Numbered from the stretch's first letter, positions 29,208-38,869 are shown. The stretch is DNA of 64,000 bases from Maribacter sp. PR1 (GCF_028464145.1 NZ_JAQPCG010000007.1:124001-188000); one strand, 5' to 3'. A program made the numbers and translations. The notes: a model not told the origin generated them from the sequence alone.

Positions 29208-29818
29208 TACTTTATATTGACTTTAAAAAGTTCCTTGTCTTCCAAACTACCTGAAAGGTAGTCATTTGGGCTTACTTTGCCAACTCCCGCAGGTGTTCCC
29301 GTGAAAATAACATCACCCTTCTTGAGCATGAAGAACGTAGACACATAAGATATTATTTCATCTATCTTCCACAACATTAATGAGGTGTTACCCCTTTGTA
29401 CCTTCTCTCCATTTCTTACTAGACTAAAATTGAGATTGTTAAGGTCTTTAAAGTTTGTCTTAGGCAACCATTTCCCTATCACCGCAGCTCCGTCAAAACC
29501 TTTAGCTTTTTCCCAAGGCAATCCCTTCTCCTTTAATTTGGACTGGAGGTCGCGCGCCGTAAAATCTATTCCCAACCCAATCTCATCATAATAAGTACCG
29601 GCAAACTCTTCCTTTATATGCTTTCCTACGCGTTTTATTTTCACCAAAACCTCAACTTCATAATGCACATCGTTTGAAAATTCAGGAATGTAAAAATCCT
29701 GTTCTTTTGGCAATACGGCCGAATCTGGTTTAATAAAAACTACGGGCTCGGTTGGTTTTTCATTTTTAAGCTCCTCAATGTGTTCCGTATAATTTCTACC
29801 GATACAGATTATTTTCAT
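29207..29818 (-). CDS. Fumarylacetoacetate hydrolase-family protein
   Basis: 203 residues, the short FAH form. The E-x-E metal motif is in HYEVEVLVKI, and GLGIDFTARDLQ and FTGTPAGVGKV are family boxes. Relatives include acylpyruvases, oxaloacetate decarboxylases and isomerases of aromatic breakdown; the lack of other catabolic genes fits a metabolite-repair acylpyruvase or oxaloacetate role. It lies 11 bases after the exonuclease gene and shares one base with the Hpt start. Confidence 0.92.
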   Translation of the reverse strand: MKIICIGRNYTEHIEELKNEKPTEPVVFIKPDSAVLPKEQDFYIPEFSNDVHYEVEVLVKIKRVGKHIKEEFAGTYYDEIGLGIDFTARDLQSKLKEKGLPWEKAKGFDGAAVIGKWLPKTNFKDLNNLNFSLVRNGEKVQRGNTSLMLWKIDEIISYVSTFFMLKKGDVIFTGTPAGVGKVSPNDYLSGSLEDKELFKVNIK

Positions 29819-29829
29819 CGTTTTTAGTC

Positions 29830-30606
29830 CTAACTAAGCTTATTGTTCAGTTTACTCAACTTTATTTGCGTCAATATTTTTTTTGTGTACAACGGAAAAT
29901 CGGCATTTAATATCCAACCGAAATAACCCGGTTCTTTTTCTAGTACTTCCTGCACTTTTTTACCTTTATGTTTTCCAAAGGAAAAAACCTCCTCACCATC
30001 TTGGTCTAGGGCAATAAATCCGGCAAAATCCACAAATTGCTTTCTTTTTGAAAACTCTGCTAGCTTTTTTATATTATTCTCTAAATCCGGATATCTATCT
30101 AATTGCGAAAGTAATACTTCATATGTAGCATTAGTATCGGCCTCCGCACTATGGGCATCGGTTAGTTCCTTGTCGCAATAAAACTTATAGGCCGCCTCTA
30201 AAGTTCTTTTTTCTTTTTTATGAAAAATAGTCTGTACATCCACGGATACAGTATTTTTCATATCAAAATCTATGTCGGCGCGCAAGAGTTCTTCCGCTAA
30301 CAAGGGTATATCAAACCTGTCGGAATTAAACCCTCCCAGATCACTATCCTTGATTATTTTGTAGATTTCCTTGGACAACTCCTTAAAGGTTGGTTCATTG
30401 GCTACTTTTTCATTGGAAATACCATGAATGGCTACGACTTCCTCGGGAATATGCATTTCTGGATTCACCAACCATGTTCGACTTTCCTTGTTACCGTTGG
30501 GGAAAACCTTTAAAATTGAAATTTCCACTATTCGATCTTTTGCCACATTGGTTCCGGTGGTTTCCAAGTCGAAAAAACATATAGGTCGGGTTAGCTTAAG
30601 CTCCAT
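29830..30606 (-). CDS. DnaQ-like 3'-5' exonuclease with an ExoX-type C-terminal domain
   Basis: 258 residues. The DEDDh exonuclease domain (about 8-175) has D13-x-E15 in FFDLETTG and the closing HSAEAD motif. A separate tail (about 195-245) with FSFGKHKGKKVQEVL and YFGWILNADFP resembles the DUF3820/ExoX C-terminal domain. It may proofread, trim or repair DNA. It leads the operon FAH-Hpt-cinA; an exact TATCTTTG promoter element lies 17 bases upstream of the ATG. Confidence 0.92.
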   Translation of the reverse strand: MELKLTRPICFFDLETTGTNVAKDRIVEISILKVFPNGNKESRTWLVNPEMHIPEEVVAIHGISNEKVANEPTFKELSKEIYKIIKDSDLGGFNSDRFDIPLLAEELLRADIDFDMKNTVSVDVQTIFHKKEKRTLEAAYKFYCDKELTDAHSAEADTNATYEVLLSQLDRYPDLENNIKKLAEFSKRKQFVDFAGFIALDQDGEEVFSFGKHKGKKVQEVLEKEPGYFGWILNADFPLYTKKILTQIKLSKLNNKLS

Positions 30607-30622
30607 GGTTTACATTTTTAGA

Positions 30623-30630
30623 CAAAGATA
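30623..30630 (-). promoter_or_regulatory. -7 element of the exonuclease-FAH-Hpt-cinA operon
   Basis: TATCTTTG on the minus strand fits TAnnTTTG. No clear -33 TTG was found at the usual spacing. Confidence 0.5.
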
Positions 30631-30681
30631 AGTTTTAAGAGTTTGGTCACGGAATCCTAGAAACTTACTTTTTTGTAAAAT

Positions 30682-31950
30682 TCACAATCTGTTATTAATA
30701 ATATTATTGAAAGCAGAGCCAAAAGTATAGCTCAATCCCACCCGAAAGCCAAGCTCGAAATCGGTGGCAATCTGTTTTTGCTGCAACAATACATCTTCAA
30801 TGGAAGCATCACCCGCCGGTAAGTTAATTTGATCTCGTATGACTTCGAAATTACCGGAAAATGTTACCCCTAATCCTTTGAATATACGGACAGAAAGTCT
30901 TGAAAATAACTGAACTCTATTTTTGTTAAAATCTTCTAAAAAGGTGGAACCCCTTAATCTTGAATAAATATTTCCCCATGGTTGGCGGTACCTGAGTTGA
31001 ACGTCCAAAGAATGGTTAAATATGCCTTCACTATCTTTTTCAAAAATGGTAGTATCAATATAGTCGTTAAAAAAATAACCGATACGGTAGGCTAAAACCA
31101 ATTCTCGCTGTAAAACCTCACGATACGGAAAAATATTATACTCTATTGCCGGTCGTACGTAAGTAGAAAAATTTTGATTGGTAAACGTATTGTGTCGCGC
31201 ACCGACAAAAATACCGGTCGACCAATGATCTGTTAAGCTTCTAACTATACTGGCATCCGCAGAATAACGCAGCCTTTCACTTGTAAAAGTTTCGTTGTTC
31301 TGCTGAAATCTGCTTGTGGCTTGGTTCAATTCCAAATCCGCACGAATACGCCATTTTTCAGTTACCCTATCACTCTCAAATCCAACCTCATATTCAAACT
31401 CGTTCCTACTCGACTCTTTAGAGAGCTCAGCTTCACCATAAATTTCAAAAATCCAATTGTTCCAAGGATCTTCAACACTCATCTGCTCTATTGTACTGTT
31501 TCCCTCGCTATTTACGGAATATGTAATTTTATAGGCCAAATTTGATTCCAGAATGTACTTGAGCAAACCCAGTTTTATTTTGGCTACCAAACCTTTTCTC
31601 ACTTCATCCGAAGTCATATTGGGAGTGGTCTCATAAGAGAGCTCACCTTGAATTTCGGTATAGGCCTGCGCCCCTTTAAAATCCAATAAATATGTGCGCC
31701 CCCCGCTTCCATTGGCAACGTCATAGATGAACAATTGCACGTTTGCCAAGGATTGATCTCTGACATGGTCTACAAATGGAATTTCTTGCCTCACATAGTT
31801 TCTATCACAATTACAATCGATAAAAAGCCTCATTTGAGTCTCCTCTTCTTGATCTCCCTGAGCAATAGAAATAAAAGGGATTAAAAAAATAAATAGTAAA
31901 GCAAATTTTTCAAACAGGCGTTTGAAAAACACTGGGTTTTGTTTTAACAT
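30682..31950 (-). CDS. Putative outer-membrane beta-barrel protein of unknown family
   Basis: 422 residues, no family named. Signal peptide at about residues 12-31 (ALLFIFLIPFISIAQ). An N-terminal soluble part with a CNCDRNYVRQEIPFVDHVRD segment follows. From about residue 185 there are repeated alternating amphipathic strands that look like a barrel, ending in GLSYTFGSAFNN. The cysteine pair and the VQLFIYDV segment suggest a periplasmic domain before the barrel. It has its own promoter and no obvious operon partners, so nothing points to its cargo. Confidence 0.72.
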   Translation of the reverse strand: MLKQNPVFFKRLFEKFALLFIFLIPFISIAQGDQEEETQMRLFIDCNCDRNYVRQEIPFVDHVRDQSLANVQLFIYDVANGSGGRTYLLDFKGAQAYTEIQGELSYETTPNMTSDEVRKGLVAKIKLGLLKYILESNLAYKITYSVNSEGNSTIEQMSVEDPWNNWIFEIYGEAELSKESSRNEFEYEVGFESDRVTEKWRIRADLELNQATSRFQQNNETFTSERLRYSADASIVRSLTDHWSTGIFVGARHNTFTNQNFSTYVRPAIEYNIFPYREVLQRELVLAYRIGYFFNDYIDTTIFEKDSEGIFNHSLDVQLRYRQPWGNIYSRLRGSTFLEDFNKNRVQLFSRLSVRIFKGLGVTFSGNFEVIRDQINLPAGDASIEDVLLQQKQIATDFELGFRVGLSYTFGSAFNNIINNRL

Positions 31951-31969
31951 TTGTTGGTTTGGTAAGCCT

Positions 31970-31977
31970 CAAATTTA
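31970..31977 (-). promoter_or_regulatory. -7 element of the barrel-protein gene
   Basis: TAAATTTG on the minus strand, 20 bases before the start codon; a leader containing ACCAAACCAACAA follows. Confidence 0.55.
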
Positions 31978-32045
31978 AAATCAAAAAAAGGAATAGAATG
32001 TTAGAATTCTGTTAATCCAAAGAAATTATCGTCCAAAACCTAGTA

Positions 32046-33410
32046 CTATATTTCCCTATCCGGATCCCAGGCTTCCAAATAATCGGCCACGGCCTTTGCA
32101 AACATGCTACCCAAGGCTCCATTGACCACCCTATGGTCATAGCTATGGGATAAATACATTTTACTGCGAACCCCTATAAAATCACCTTCCTCAGTTTCTA
32201 TGACTGAAGGAATCTTTCGTATAGCACCTAGTGCCATAATTCCAACCTGTGGTTGATTAATGATCGGTGTTCCAAAAACACTTCCAAACGTACCTACATT
32301 GGTAACCGTATATGTACCATCTTTAACTTCGTCCGGTTTCAGTGCATTATTTCTGGAACGTTCCGCAAGGTCATTAACGACCTTGGCCATACCTACCAGA
32401 TTTAATTGGTCCGCATTTTTGATAACTGGCACTATGAGATTGCCATCGGGCAGGGCAGCGGCCATTCCAATATTTATATTTTTCTTTTTAACTACACTAT
32501 CCCCTTCTACCGAAATATTCATCATTGGATATTTCTTCAAGGCCTTGGCAATAGCCTCCATAAAAATTGGAGTAAAGGTCAATTTTTCACCTTCCTGCTT
32601 TTCAAATGCAACCTTCATCTTATTCCGCCAATTGACAATATTGGTAACATCGACTTCTATAAAACTTTGAACATGAGCGGAAGTCGAAATGCTATTTGCC
32701 ATATGTTTGGCAATCAACTTGCCCATTCTTGACATTGGAATAACCTCATCACCGGCACCAACTTTCACTTGCACTTCTTCGTTTTGTTCTGTATTTGAAG
32801 ACTCTACAACTTCTTTTTTATCAGGTTTAGGCTGAGGAGGTATTTGTTCAGCTTGTTTACTATCCATCTTACCAAATGAGCCATTACTTCTTCCTTCTAA
32901 ATATCCAAGAATATCATTTTTTGTAACCCTGCCTTCATTACCTGTACCTGATATGGACTCCAATTCTTCCAAAGAAACACCTTCTTCTTTAGCAATATTC
33001 TTCACTAATGGAGAATAAAATCGATCGGAAGCCGAGTAATCCTGGACAGGTCGGCTTACGGTGTCCTTAGCTTGTACTACGGCATCTTCTGCAGCTGTAA
33101 TCATTTCTTCTTCAACTTTAGCACTTTCACCTTTATCCTCATTATTGCCATGGGCGTTTTCTTCCTCACCATCAATTTCAATCACGGCAACGATTTGACC
33201 CACTTTAACTACATCATCAACATTGAATCTTTTTTCGACTAAAACTCCATCTACTTCACTAGGGACTTCGCTATCTACTTTGTCCGTTGCGATTTCAAAA
33301 ATGGCTTCGTCCATTTCAACAGTGTCTCCAACCTCTTTTAACCAGGATGTTAATGTAGCCTCCGCAACACTTTCACCCATTCTTGGTAATTTTAATTCAA
33401 ATTTTGACAT
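32046..33410 (-). CDS. 2-oxoacid dehydrogenase E2 (dihydrolipoamide acyltransferase)
   Basis: 454 residues with the standard E2 order: a lipoyl domain (1-76) with lipoylated K44 in ATDKVDSEVP, an acidic linker, a peripheral-subunit-binding domain (about 130-170, SPLVKNIAKEEGV) and the catalytic domain (about 220-454). The acyltransferase motif reads HRVVNG, with Asn where most E2 enzymes have Asp. It is probably the branched-chain or 2-oxoglutarate type; E1 and E3 are not in the window. It has its own promoter at 33448-33455. Confidence 0.93.
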   Translation of the reverse strand: MSKFELKLPRMGESVAEATLTSWLKEVGDTVEMDEAIFEIATDKVDSEVPSEVDGVLVEKRFNVDDVVKVGQIVAVIEIDGEEENAHGNNEDKGESAKVEEEMITAAEDAVVQAKDTVSRPVQDYSASDRFYSPLVKNIAKEEGVSLEELESISGTGNEGRVTKNDILGYLEGRSNGSFGKMDSKQAEQIPPQPKPDKKEVVESSNTEQNEEVQVKVGAGDEVIPMSRMGKLIAKHMANSISTSAHVQSFIEVDVTNIVNWRNKMKVAFEKQEGEKLTFTPIFMEAIAKALKKYPMMNISVEGDSVVKKKNINIGMAAALPDGNLIVPVIKNADQLNLVGMAKVVNDLAERSRNNALKPDEVKDGTYTVTNVGTFGSVFGTPIINQPQVGIMALGAIRKIPSVIETEEGDFIGVRSKMYLSHSYDHRVVNGALGSMFAKAVADYLEAWDPDREI

Positions 33411-33447
33411 ATCGATAATATAACGTCTATTTTGTATATGTTTTTTG

Positions 33448-33455
33448 CAAAAATA
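33448..33455 (-). promoter_or_regulatory. -7 element of the E2 gene
   Basis: TATTTTTG on the minus strand fits TAnnTTTG, 37 bases before the start codon. Confidence 0.55.
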
Positions 33456-33502
33456 GTAAAATTAAAAGCCTTTTACTGCTTTTATTTTAGCAAGGTATTT
33501 CC

Positions 33503-34123
33503 TCAATTATTATTAAATGTACCTTCAAATGGTATTCTATTTAGTATACTGCGACCTAAAGTTACCTCATCGGCATATTCCAACTCGTCTCCCACAGCTA
33601 TTCCTCTTGCAATGGTAGATGTAAGAACTTCCAACCCTTCTAATTGTTTAAAAATATAAAAATTGGTGGTGTCCCCTTCCATAGTTGAACTCAAGGCTAG
33701 GATCAACTCCTTTATTTCGCCTTCCTTAACCTTGTTCACCAAAGATGAAATTGTCAGTTCCTGTGGCCCCATTCCTTCCATTGGTGAAATTTTACCTCCC
33801 AAAACATGATATAACCCTCTATACTGACTCGTATTCTCTATGGCCATTACGTCCCTAATGTCCTCGACGACGCATACAAGGGAAGCATCTCTTTTAGGAT
33901 TGGAGCAAATTTCACAAAGCTCCGTGTCCGAAATATTATGGCACTTTTTACAAAACTGTATCGTACTTCTTAGCTTCACGAGTGCATTGGACAACTCCTC
34001 CGTTTGCCTTTCTGGCTGTTTTAACATATGCAGGACCAAACGCAAAGCAGTACGCTTGCCGATACCCGGGAGCTGAGACATTTCATAAACGGCGTTTTCC
34101 AATAATTTTGAAGAAAAATCCAT
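33503..34123 (-). CDS. recR: Recombination protein RecR
   Basis: 206 residues, full length. Helix-hairpin-helix start ([17 protein letters not shown]), a four-cysteine zinc finger ([16 protein letters not shown]) and a Toprim domain ([12 protein letters not shown]). It works with RecO and RecF to load RecA on gapped DNA. Divergent from the symporter gene, with 68 bases between starts. Confidence 0.97.
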   Translation of the reverse strand: MDFSSKLLENAVYEMSQLPGIGKRTALRLVLHMLKQPERQTEELSNALVKLRSTIQFCKKCHNISDTELCEICSNPKRDASLVCVVEDIRDVMAIENTSQYRGLYHVLGGKISPMEGMGPQELTISSLVNKVKEGEIKELILALSSTMEGDTTNFYIFKQLEGLEVLTSTIARGIAVGDELEYADEVTLGRSILNRIPFEGTFNNN

Positions 34124-34191
34124 TGCTTTGAGTTTCTGGTAAAATTACGCACTATTTTTACTTTTTGTACTTTGACCATAAATTATTTGCC

Positions 34192-35667
34192 ATGACCGCT
34201 TCCCATATTCTACTGTTAATTGGTAGTTATTTCTCAGTTTTATTGTTGATATCCTATTTTACCGGAAAGAACGATACAAATGAGGATTTTTTTAAGGCCG
34301 GCAAGCAATCCCCATGGTATCTGGTAGCTTTTGGAATGGTAGGTGCCTCACTATCCGGTGTCACCTTTATTTCTGTACCTGGATGGGTGGATGCTTCAAA
34401 ATTCAGTTATTTGCAGGTAGTATTTGGATACTTACTGGGTTATTTTGTTACGGCTTACGTACTTCTTCCTATATATTATAAACAAAACGTAACATCTATT
34501 TATGAATATTTAGATAGTAGGTTTGGGTTTGTTAGTTATAAAGTGGGTGCAATTTCTTTTTTCGTGTCTCGGGTTTTGGGGGCGGCCTTTCGCCTGTTTC
34601 TCGTTGCCATAGTGCTACAACAGTTTGTTTTTGACGCTTGGAACGTTCCTTTTGAAATTACCGTGACATTATCCATTCTTTTAATATGGATTTATACTTT
34701 TAAAGGTGGTATAAAGACCATAGTCTGGACCGATACACTTCAGACGTTGTTCATGCTAGTTTCTGTTGGCCTATCCATTTACTTTATTTTGAACCGGCTA
34801 GAGTGGAGCTTTGGAGACTTTTTAACCTCGAAGGAACTATCTAATTATAGTAAAACATTTTTTATCGATGATTTCTTTGCCAAAAATCATCTAATAAAAT
34901 CCTTTTTGGGCGGTATGTTCGTTACAATCTGTATGACGGGATTGGATCAGGATATGATGCAGAAAAACTTAACCTGTAGAAATTTAAAAGATGCTCAAAA
35001 AAACATGGTCTCCTTCAGTTTCGTACTTGTTTTGGTGACCTTTGTTTTTATGTTGTTGGGAGCACTACTCTTTATTTATGCCGAGAAATACCAAATTGCA
35101 GTACCATTAATGGATGGGCAACCAAAGACAGACCTTTTATTTCCAGAAATTGCATTGAATAGTGGTTTGGGCATGACAGTTGCCGTAACGTTTATGCTCG
35201 GACTCATTGCAGCCGCTTATAGTAGTGCTGATAGTGCCTTAACTTCCTTGACCACTTCATTTTGTGTAGATTTCTTAGGAACTGGAAAAAAATCTGACAA
35301 GGAAGCGAAAAAGGCTCGAAGACAAACCCATATAGGTATGAGTATTTTATTGATATTGGTCGTAATTACCTTTAAATATGTATTGGATAGGAATGTCATT
35401 GATGGGCTGCTCACTGTAGCCTCGTATACTTACGGTCCACTACTTGGGCTTTTTGCCTTTGGTATATTTACCAAGCACCAGATCAAGGATAGATATGCTT
35501 GGATAGTTGCTCTTACCTCGGTACTAATTATTTTAGGTTTGGCCAAGATTCCTTCAGAATCCATTGGTGGTTATCAATTTGGTTATGAATTGCTTCCTCT
35601 AAACGGTCTCATTACATTTATTGGCCTATGGCTTATTCGTAGACAGCCTGATAAGAAAATTACTTAA
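34192..35667 (+). CDS. Sodium/solute symporter (SSS family)
   Basis: 491 residues from ATG 34192 with about 13 membrane spans. SSS marks include [32 protein letters not shown] and the [14 protein letters not shown] helix that lines the sodium site. The substrate cannot be read off. The frame can extend 27 bases upstream to a TTG, but the ATG fits family starts. It is monocistronic, divergent from recR and convergent with the CoA-binding protein gene. Confidence 0.92.
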   Translation: MTASHILLLIGSYFSVLLLISYFTGKNDTNEDFFKAGKQSPWYLVAFGMVGASLSGVTFISVPGWVDASKFSYLQVVFGYLLGYFVTAYVLLPIYYKQNVTSIYEYLDSRFGFVSYKVGAISFFVSRVLGAAFRLFLVAIVLQQFVFDAWNVPFEITVTLSILLIWIYTFKGGIKTIVWTDTLQTLFMLVSVGLSIYFILNRLEWSFGDFLTSKELSNYSKTFFIDDFFAKNHLIKSFLGGMFVTICMTGLDQDMMQKNLTCRNLKDAQKNMVSFSFVLVLVTFVFMLLGALLFIYAEKYQIAVPLMDGQPKTDLLFPEIALNSGLGMTVAVTFMLGLIAAAYSSADSALTSLTTSFCVDFLGTGKKSDKEAKKARRQTHIGMSILLILVVITFKYVLDRNVIDGLLTVASYTYGPLLGLFAFGIFTKHQIKDRYAWIVALTSVLIILGLAKIPSESIGGYQFGYELLPLNGLITFIGLWLIRRQPDKKIT

Positions 35668-35682
35668 TTCATTTAACCAGCT

Positions 35683-36042
35683 TCAATATTGATTGGTAGA
35701 CAGAAGGACTAAGGTACAGGCTACTTCCACGTGTATATTTTGATACGCTAACAGCTGATAAAATTCCGGATTTTCAGTACCTGGATTAAAAATTACCCTA
35801 CTTGGGTTTAGGTCGATTATGGCATCGTAGTATTCAATTTGCCTCTTCGGATTTAAATACAGTGTTACTGTATGAATATTTTGGAATTCAATTAAATTGG
35901 TCTTAACTTGCACTCCCCCGATTTCTCCAGTTCTTAAACCGAAAGCCTCGGTTTTTACTCCGTTATGAACCAACCTATGAATTACCAAATTACTGTAACG
36001 GTTTGGTTTTAAGGATGCGCCAAAAACGAGAGTTGTTTTCAT
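35683..36042 (-). CDS. CoA-binding (YccU-like) small protein
   Basis: 119 residues with a Rossmann-type CoA-binding domain (CoA_binding_2): opening KTTLVFGASLKPNRYSN, and NPSRVIFNPGTENPEF near the C-terminus. It is a cytoplasmic acyl-CoA sensor-like protein of unknown role. It is the only gene on its side of a 400-base gap and converges on the symporter gene, with 15 bases between the stops. Confidence 0.88.
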   Translation of the reverse strand: MKTTLVFGASLKPNRYSNLVIHRLVHNGVKTEAFGLRTGEIGGVQVKTNLIEFQNIHTVTLYLNPKRQIEYYDAIIDLNPSRVIFNPGTENPEFYQLLAYQNIHVEVACTLVLLSTNQY

Positions 36043-36220
36043 GATTAATTAGGGTGTTAAAGTTTATTGAATCTGTAACTAATTCCAGGAATAATAGTCT
36101 TTTAGTTGTTAAGGGAATACGAATAAAGATTAGTTTTAGTGTTATTGAAAATATTTAAGAGGTTGATATTGCTATATATTTATAGTTAATGGTTAGTGTT
36201 TAGTATAGCTTATCAGCAAA

Positions 36221-36246
36221 GAAACCCAGGCATTTGTCTGGGTTTC
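36221..36246. terminator. Hairpin of uncertain direction
   Basis: GAAACCCAG/CTGGGTTTC stem with an 8-base loop. T tracts on both sides are short and interrupted, so termination is uncertain. It is far from both flanking genes. Confidence 0.45.
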
Positions 36247-36412
36247 GCTTTTCATAAAAGTATCGTTTTGATAAATCTTTAATGGTTAATCAATCGTTAA
36301 AGCTTTTAATCGGTGTAACATCTTCGCTAAAAATTAGTCTATTAAAGCAAAGGTTAAACCTAAAAACGATAGAGGATTGGTTGGTTTTCTCACGTTTAGT
36401 TTTAATCTTGAG

Positions 36413-36440
36413 AAACCCGTGGTTTATACCACGGGTTTTT
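36413..36440 (+). terminator. Strong hairpin behind fabH
   Basis: AAACCCGTGG/CCACGGGTTT stem with a 6-base loop. TTTTT follows on the plus strand. For fabH, which ends nearby on the minus strand, the T tract is poor, so a plus-strand transcript may be its natural client. Confidence 0.6.
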
Positions 36441-36442
36441 AT

Positions 36443-37450
36443 TTACCATCGGATAATAACGCTACCCCAAGTAAATCCGCTACCAAAAGCTGCTAAAACG
36501 ACCAAATCACCAGATTTGACTTTACCAGACTCCCAAGCTTCCGTTAAAGCAATAGGAATAGATGCCGCCGTTGTGTTTCCATAACTCATGATGTTATTAT
36601 AAACCTGCTCATCCTTTAGTCCGAACTTTTTTTGTATAAATTGGGAAATCCTAAGATTTGCTTGATGCGGAACCAATAAATCGATATCTGCAGGCTTTAA
36701 AGCATTTTCCGCTAAACCTTCCATGATTACTTCGCTAAACCGAACCACAGCATTTTTAAATACGAACTGTCCATTCATATATGGAAAATAAGATTCATCA
36801 TTAGGATCATTATCATCAATAATGTCGGTAACCCATCTTTTTCCCATCCCAGGTGCAATTAAAGATAGTTCCTCGGCGTGTTGCCCTTCTGAGTGTAAAT
36901 GCGTGGATAGTATTCCTTCATCCGTGCTTTCGGACCTGCTCAATACTGCTGCACCCGCACCATCTCCAAATATGACAGATACTGCCCTTCCTCTAGTTGT
37001 CATATCCAAACCATGAGAATGTAACTCGGACCCGATGACCAATATATTCTTATACATCCCAGTTTTAATATATTGATCCGCTACCGAAATAGCATATACA
37101 AAACCAGAACATTGATTTCGTACATCCAGCGCACCAACTGTTTTTATTCCTAAATCTCGTTGCACCAAAACGCCAGGTCCCGGAAAGTAATAATCAGGAC
37201 TAAGGGTAGCAAATACAATAAAATCTATATCATCTTTGCTTATACCCGACCGTTCTATCGCTATTTTGGCAGCTTTCACTCCCATTGAAGTCGTCGTGTC
37301 CTCACCTTTAATAACGTGTCTACGCTCCTTTATACCCGTTCGCTCCTGTATCCAAGCATCGTTGGTATCCATCAGTTTGGACAGGTCATCATTGGTTACC
37401 ACATTATCGGGCACAAAATATCCTAAGCCTTTTATTTTCGAATTATACAT
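36443..37450 (-). CDS. fabH: 3-oxoacyl-[ACP] synthase III (KAS III)
   Basis: 335 residues. Starts fatty-acid synthesis by joining an acyl-CoA to malonyl-ACP. The catalytic triad is complete: C114 in RNQCSGFVYAI, His in VPHQANLRI and Asn in SYGNTTAAS. A FabH paralogue used for a specialised product cannot be excluded, because no plsX or rpmF neighbours are seen here. It lies alone, 93 bases after the AarF-type kinase gene in the same direction. Confidence 0.93.
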   Translation of the reverse strand: MYNSKIKGLGYFVPDNVVTNDDLSKLMDTNDAWIQERTGIKERRHVIKGEDTTTSMGVKAAKIAIERSGISKDDIDFIVFATLSPDYYFPGPGVLVQRDLGIKTVGALDVRNQCSGFVYAISVADQYIKTGMYKNILVIGSELHSHGLDMTTRGRAVSVIFGDGAGAAVLSRSESTDEGILSTHLHSEGQHAEELSLIAPGMGKRWVTDIIDDNDPNDESYFPYMNGQFVFKNAVVRFSEVIMEGLAENALKPADIDLLVPHQANLRISQFIQKKFGLKDEQVYNNIMSYGNTTAASIPIALTEAWESGKVKSGDLVVLAAFGSGFTWGSVIIRW

Positions 37451-37543
37451 GTTGTGATTTTTTGACTGTAATTATTGTCAATACTAATAGTGCAATATAA
37501 CAACTATTCCCAAGTTGGAACTCATTTTAGAAAGGATGTTTTG

Positions 37544-38851
37544 CTACAAATACTTTTTGAAATGATTTACCTTAATTTCCGCTTTTAGATCATTGAGAAG
37601 ATTATATAGACCGAAAAAGGTTCTATTCATATAGAGAAAATGTTTGGACCCCCTATTTCCGTTCATCTTTCTAATTTGTTTGTCCGATGCATAATGCTCA
37701 CTCAATGCCGCAATTTTTCCCCAAAAATCCGGGTTACCAAAATCAAAAGTTTCGTCATGGAAAGGAGAGGTAAATAAGCTTAGCATTTCATGAAATAGTT
37801 CTTTGAAAAATATGATTTCCCTGTCCGTATCCGTGGGCGTCAAAATTTCCAATTCGTACATTTTTTGTGTAAAAATAGCATCGTTGGAAATATTCTCCTT
37901 TTTTGCCAATTCGAAATACGGATTGTAAAAGGTATCCGGTACTTCCTTGATACAACCAAAATCTATCGCCACCAATTCTTGTTTGGAATTAATTAGAAAA
38001 TTACCGGGATGAGGGTCTGCATGTACTTTCCTTAAGCCATGGATTTGAAACATGTAAAAGTCCCACAGAGTCTGCCCCAATTTATTTCCTACCTCTTTAG
38101 AGAAATTGGTTTTTGTAAAATCTCCCAGATGGGTTCCCTCCATCCAATCCATGGTTATGATTTTTTCACTGGAAAGTCCTTCGTAATATTTCGGGAATAT
38201 TAAATTGTCTATAACCCCGCATTTTGTAGTGATTTCCTGACTTTGTTGTACTTCCAACAAATAATTTGTTTCTTCCAGCAACTTACCTTCAACCTCCTTA
38301 AAATACTTATCGGAATCCTTACCTTGAAGGTTGAACATTCTTAAGGCTATAGGTTTTACCAAGGCAAGATCACTGCTTATACTTTCAGCAACACCAGGAT
38401 ATTGGATTTTAACCGCTAAGCTTTTCCCGTCTTTGGTAGCCCTGTGGACTTGACCAATGCTAGCAGCGTTGACGGATTCCTGCTGAAACGTATCAAAAAC
38501 TTCTTCAGGATACTTGTCTAAATATTTTTTGAAGGTTTTCCTTACTAAGGGAGCGGACAAGGGTGGAACGGAAAATTGGGAGAGGGAAAACTTTTCTACA
38601 TATGCATTCGGGAGAAGGTTCTTCTCCATGCTTAGCATTTGCGCCACTTTTAGCGCACTTCCTTTTAAGCTTTTTAAGCCATCATAAATATCTCCGGCAT
38701 TATCAGTATCCAACTCATCCCTAGTAAGTTCTGGATTTACCATTTTTTTACCATAGTACTTAGCATAATTCCCCCCAATTTTTACTCCAGTCTTAATTAA
38801 CTTACTGGCTCTTTCTATTTTGCCGGTTGGTATTTTATCAAGTGTTTTCAA
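37544..38851 (-). CDS. AarF/ABC1/UbiB family atypical kinase
   Basis: 435 residues. UbiB-type kinase-like fold with the signature KGSALKVAQMLSMEKNLLP (A-rich loop variant), a lysine in AVKIQYPGV, the catalytic loop HADPHPGNF and AIDFGCIKEVP. Related proteins help quinone biosynthesis and lipid homeostasis. It follows a TetR-type regulator gene by 18 bases in the same direction, so the two form an operon. The target pathway is not visible. Confidence 0.92.
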   Translation of the reverse strand: MKTLDKIPTGKIERASKLIKTGVKIGGNYAKYYGKKMVNPELTRDELDTDNAGDIYDGLKSLKGSALKVAQMLSMEKNLLPNAYVEKFSLSQFSVPPLSAPLVRKTFKKYLDKYPEEVFDTFQQESVNAASIGQVHRATKDGKSLAVKIQYPGVAESISSDLALVKPIALRMFNLQGKDSDKYFKEVEGKLLEETNYLLEVQQSQEITTKCGVIDNLIFPKYYEGLSSEKIITMDWMEGTHLGDFTKTNFSKEVGNKLGQTLWDFYMFQIHGLRKVHADPHPGNFLINSKQELVAIDFGCIKEVPDTFYNPYFELAKKENISNDAIFTQKMYELEILTPTDTDREIIFFKELFHEMLSLFTSPFHDETFDFGNPDFWGKIAALSEHYASDKQIRKMNGNRGSKHFLYMNRTFFGLYNLLNDLKAEIKVNHFKKYL

Positions 38852-38869
38852 TGGCTTACTAGTATATAA

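Larger units (their letters stand above)
36043..36442. other. Intergenic gap with two hairpins
   Basis: 400 bases between two minus-strand genes with no credible gene. It contains hairpins at 36221-36246 and 36413-36438. The second is followed by a T run only on the plus strand, although no annotated plus-strand gene ends there. A TGTAAC at 36314-36319 with AGTC 16 bases later is a weak ECF-promoter lookalike. Confidence 0.6.

Noticed and set aside
36282-36584. Plus-strand frame of 100 codons in the gap behind fabH
   Set aside because: It runs through a strong hairpin and into the antisense of fabH, and its product resembles no family.
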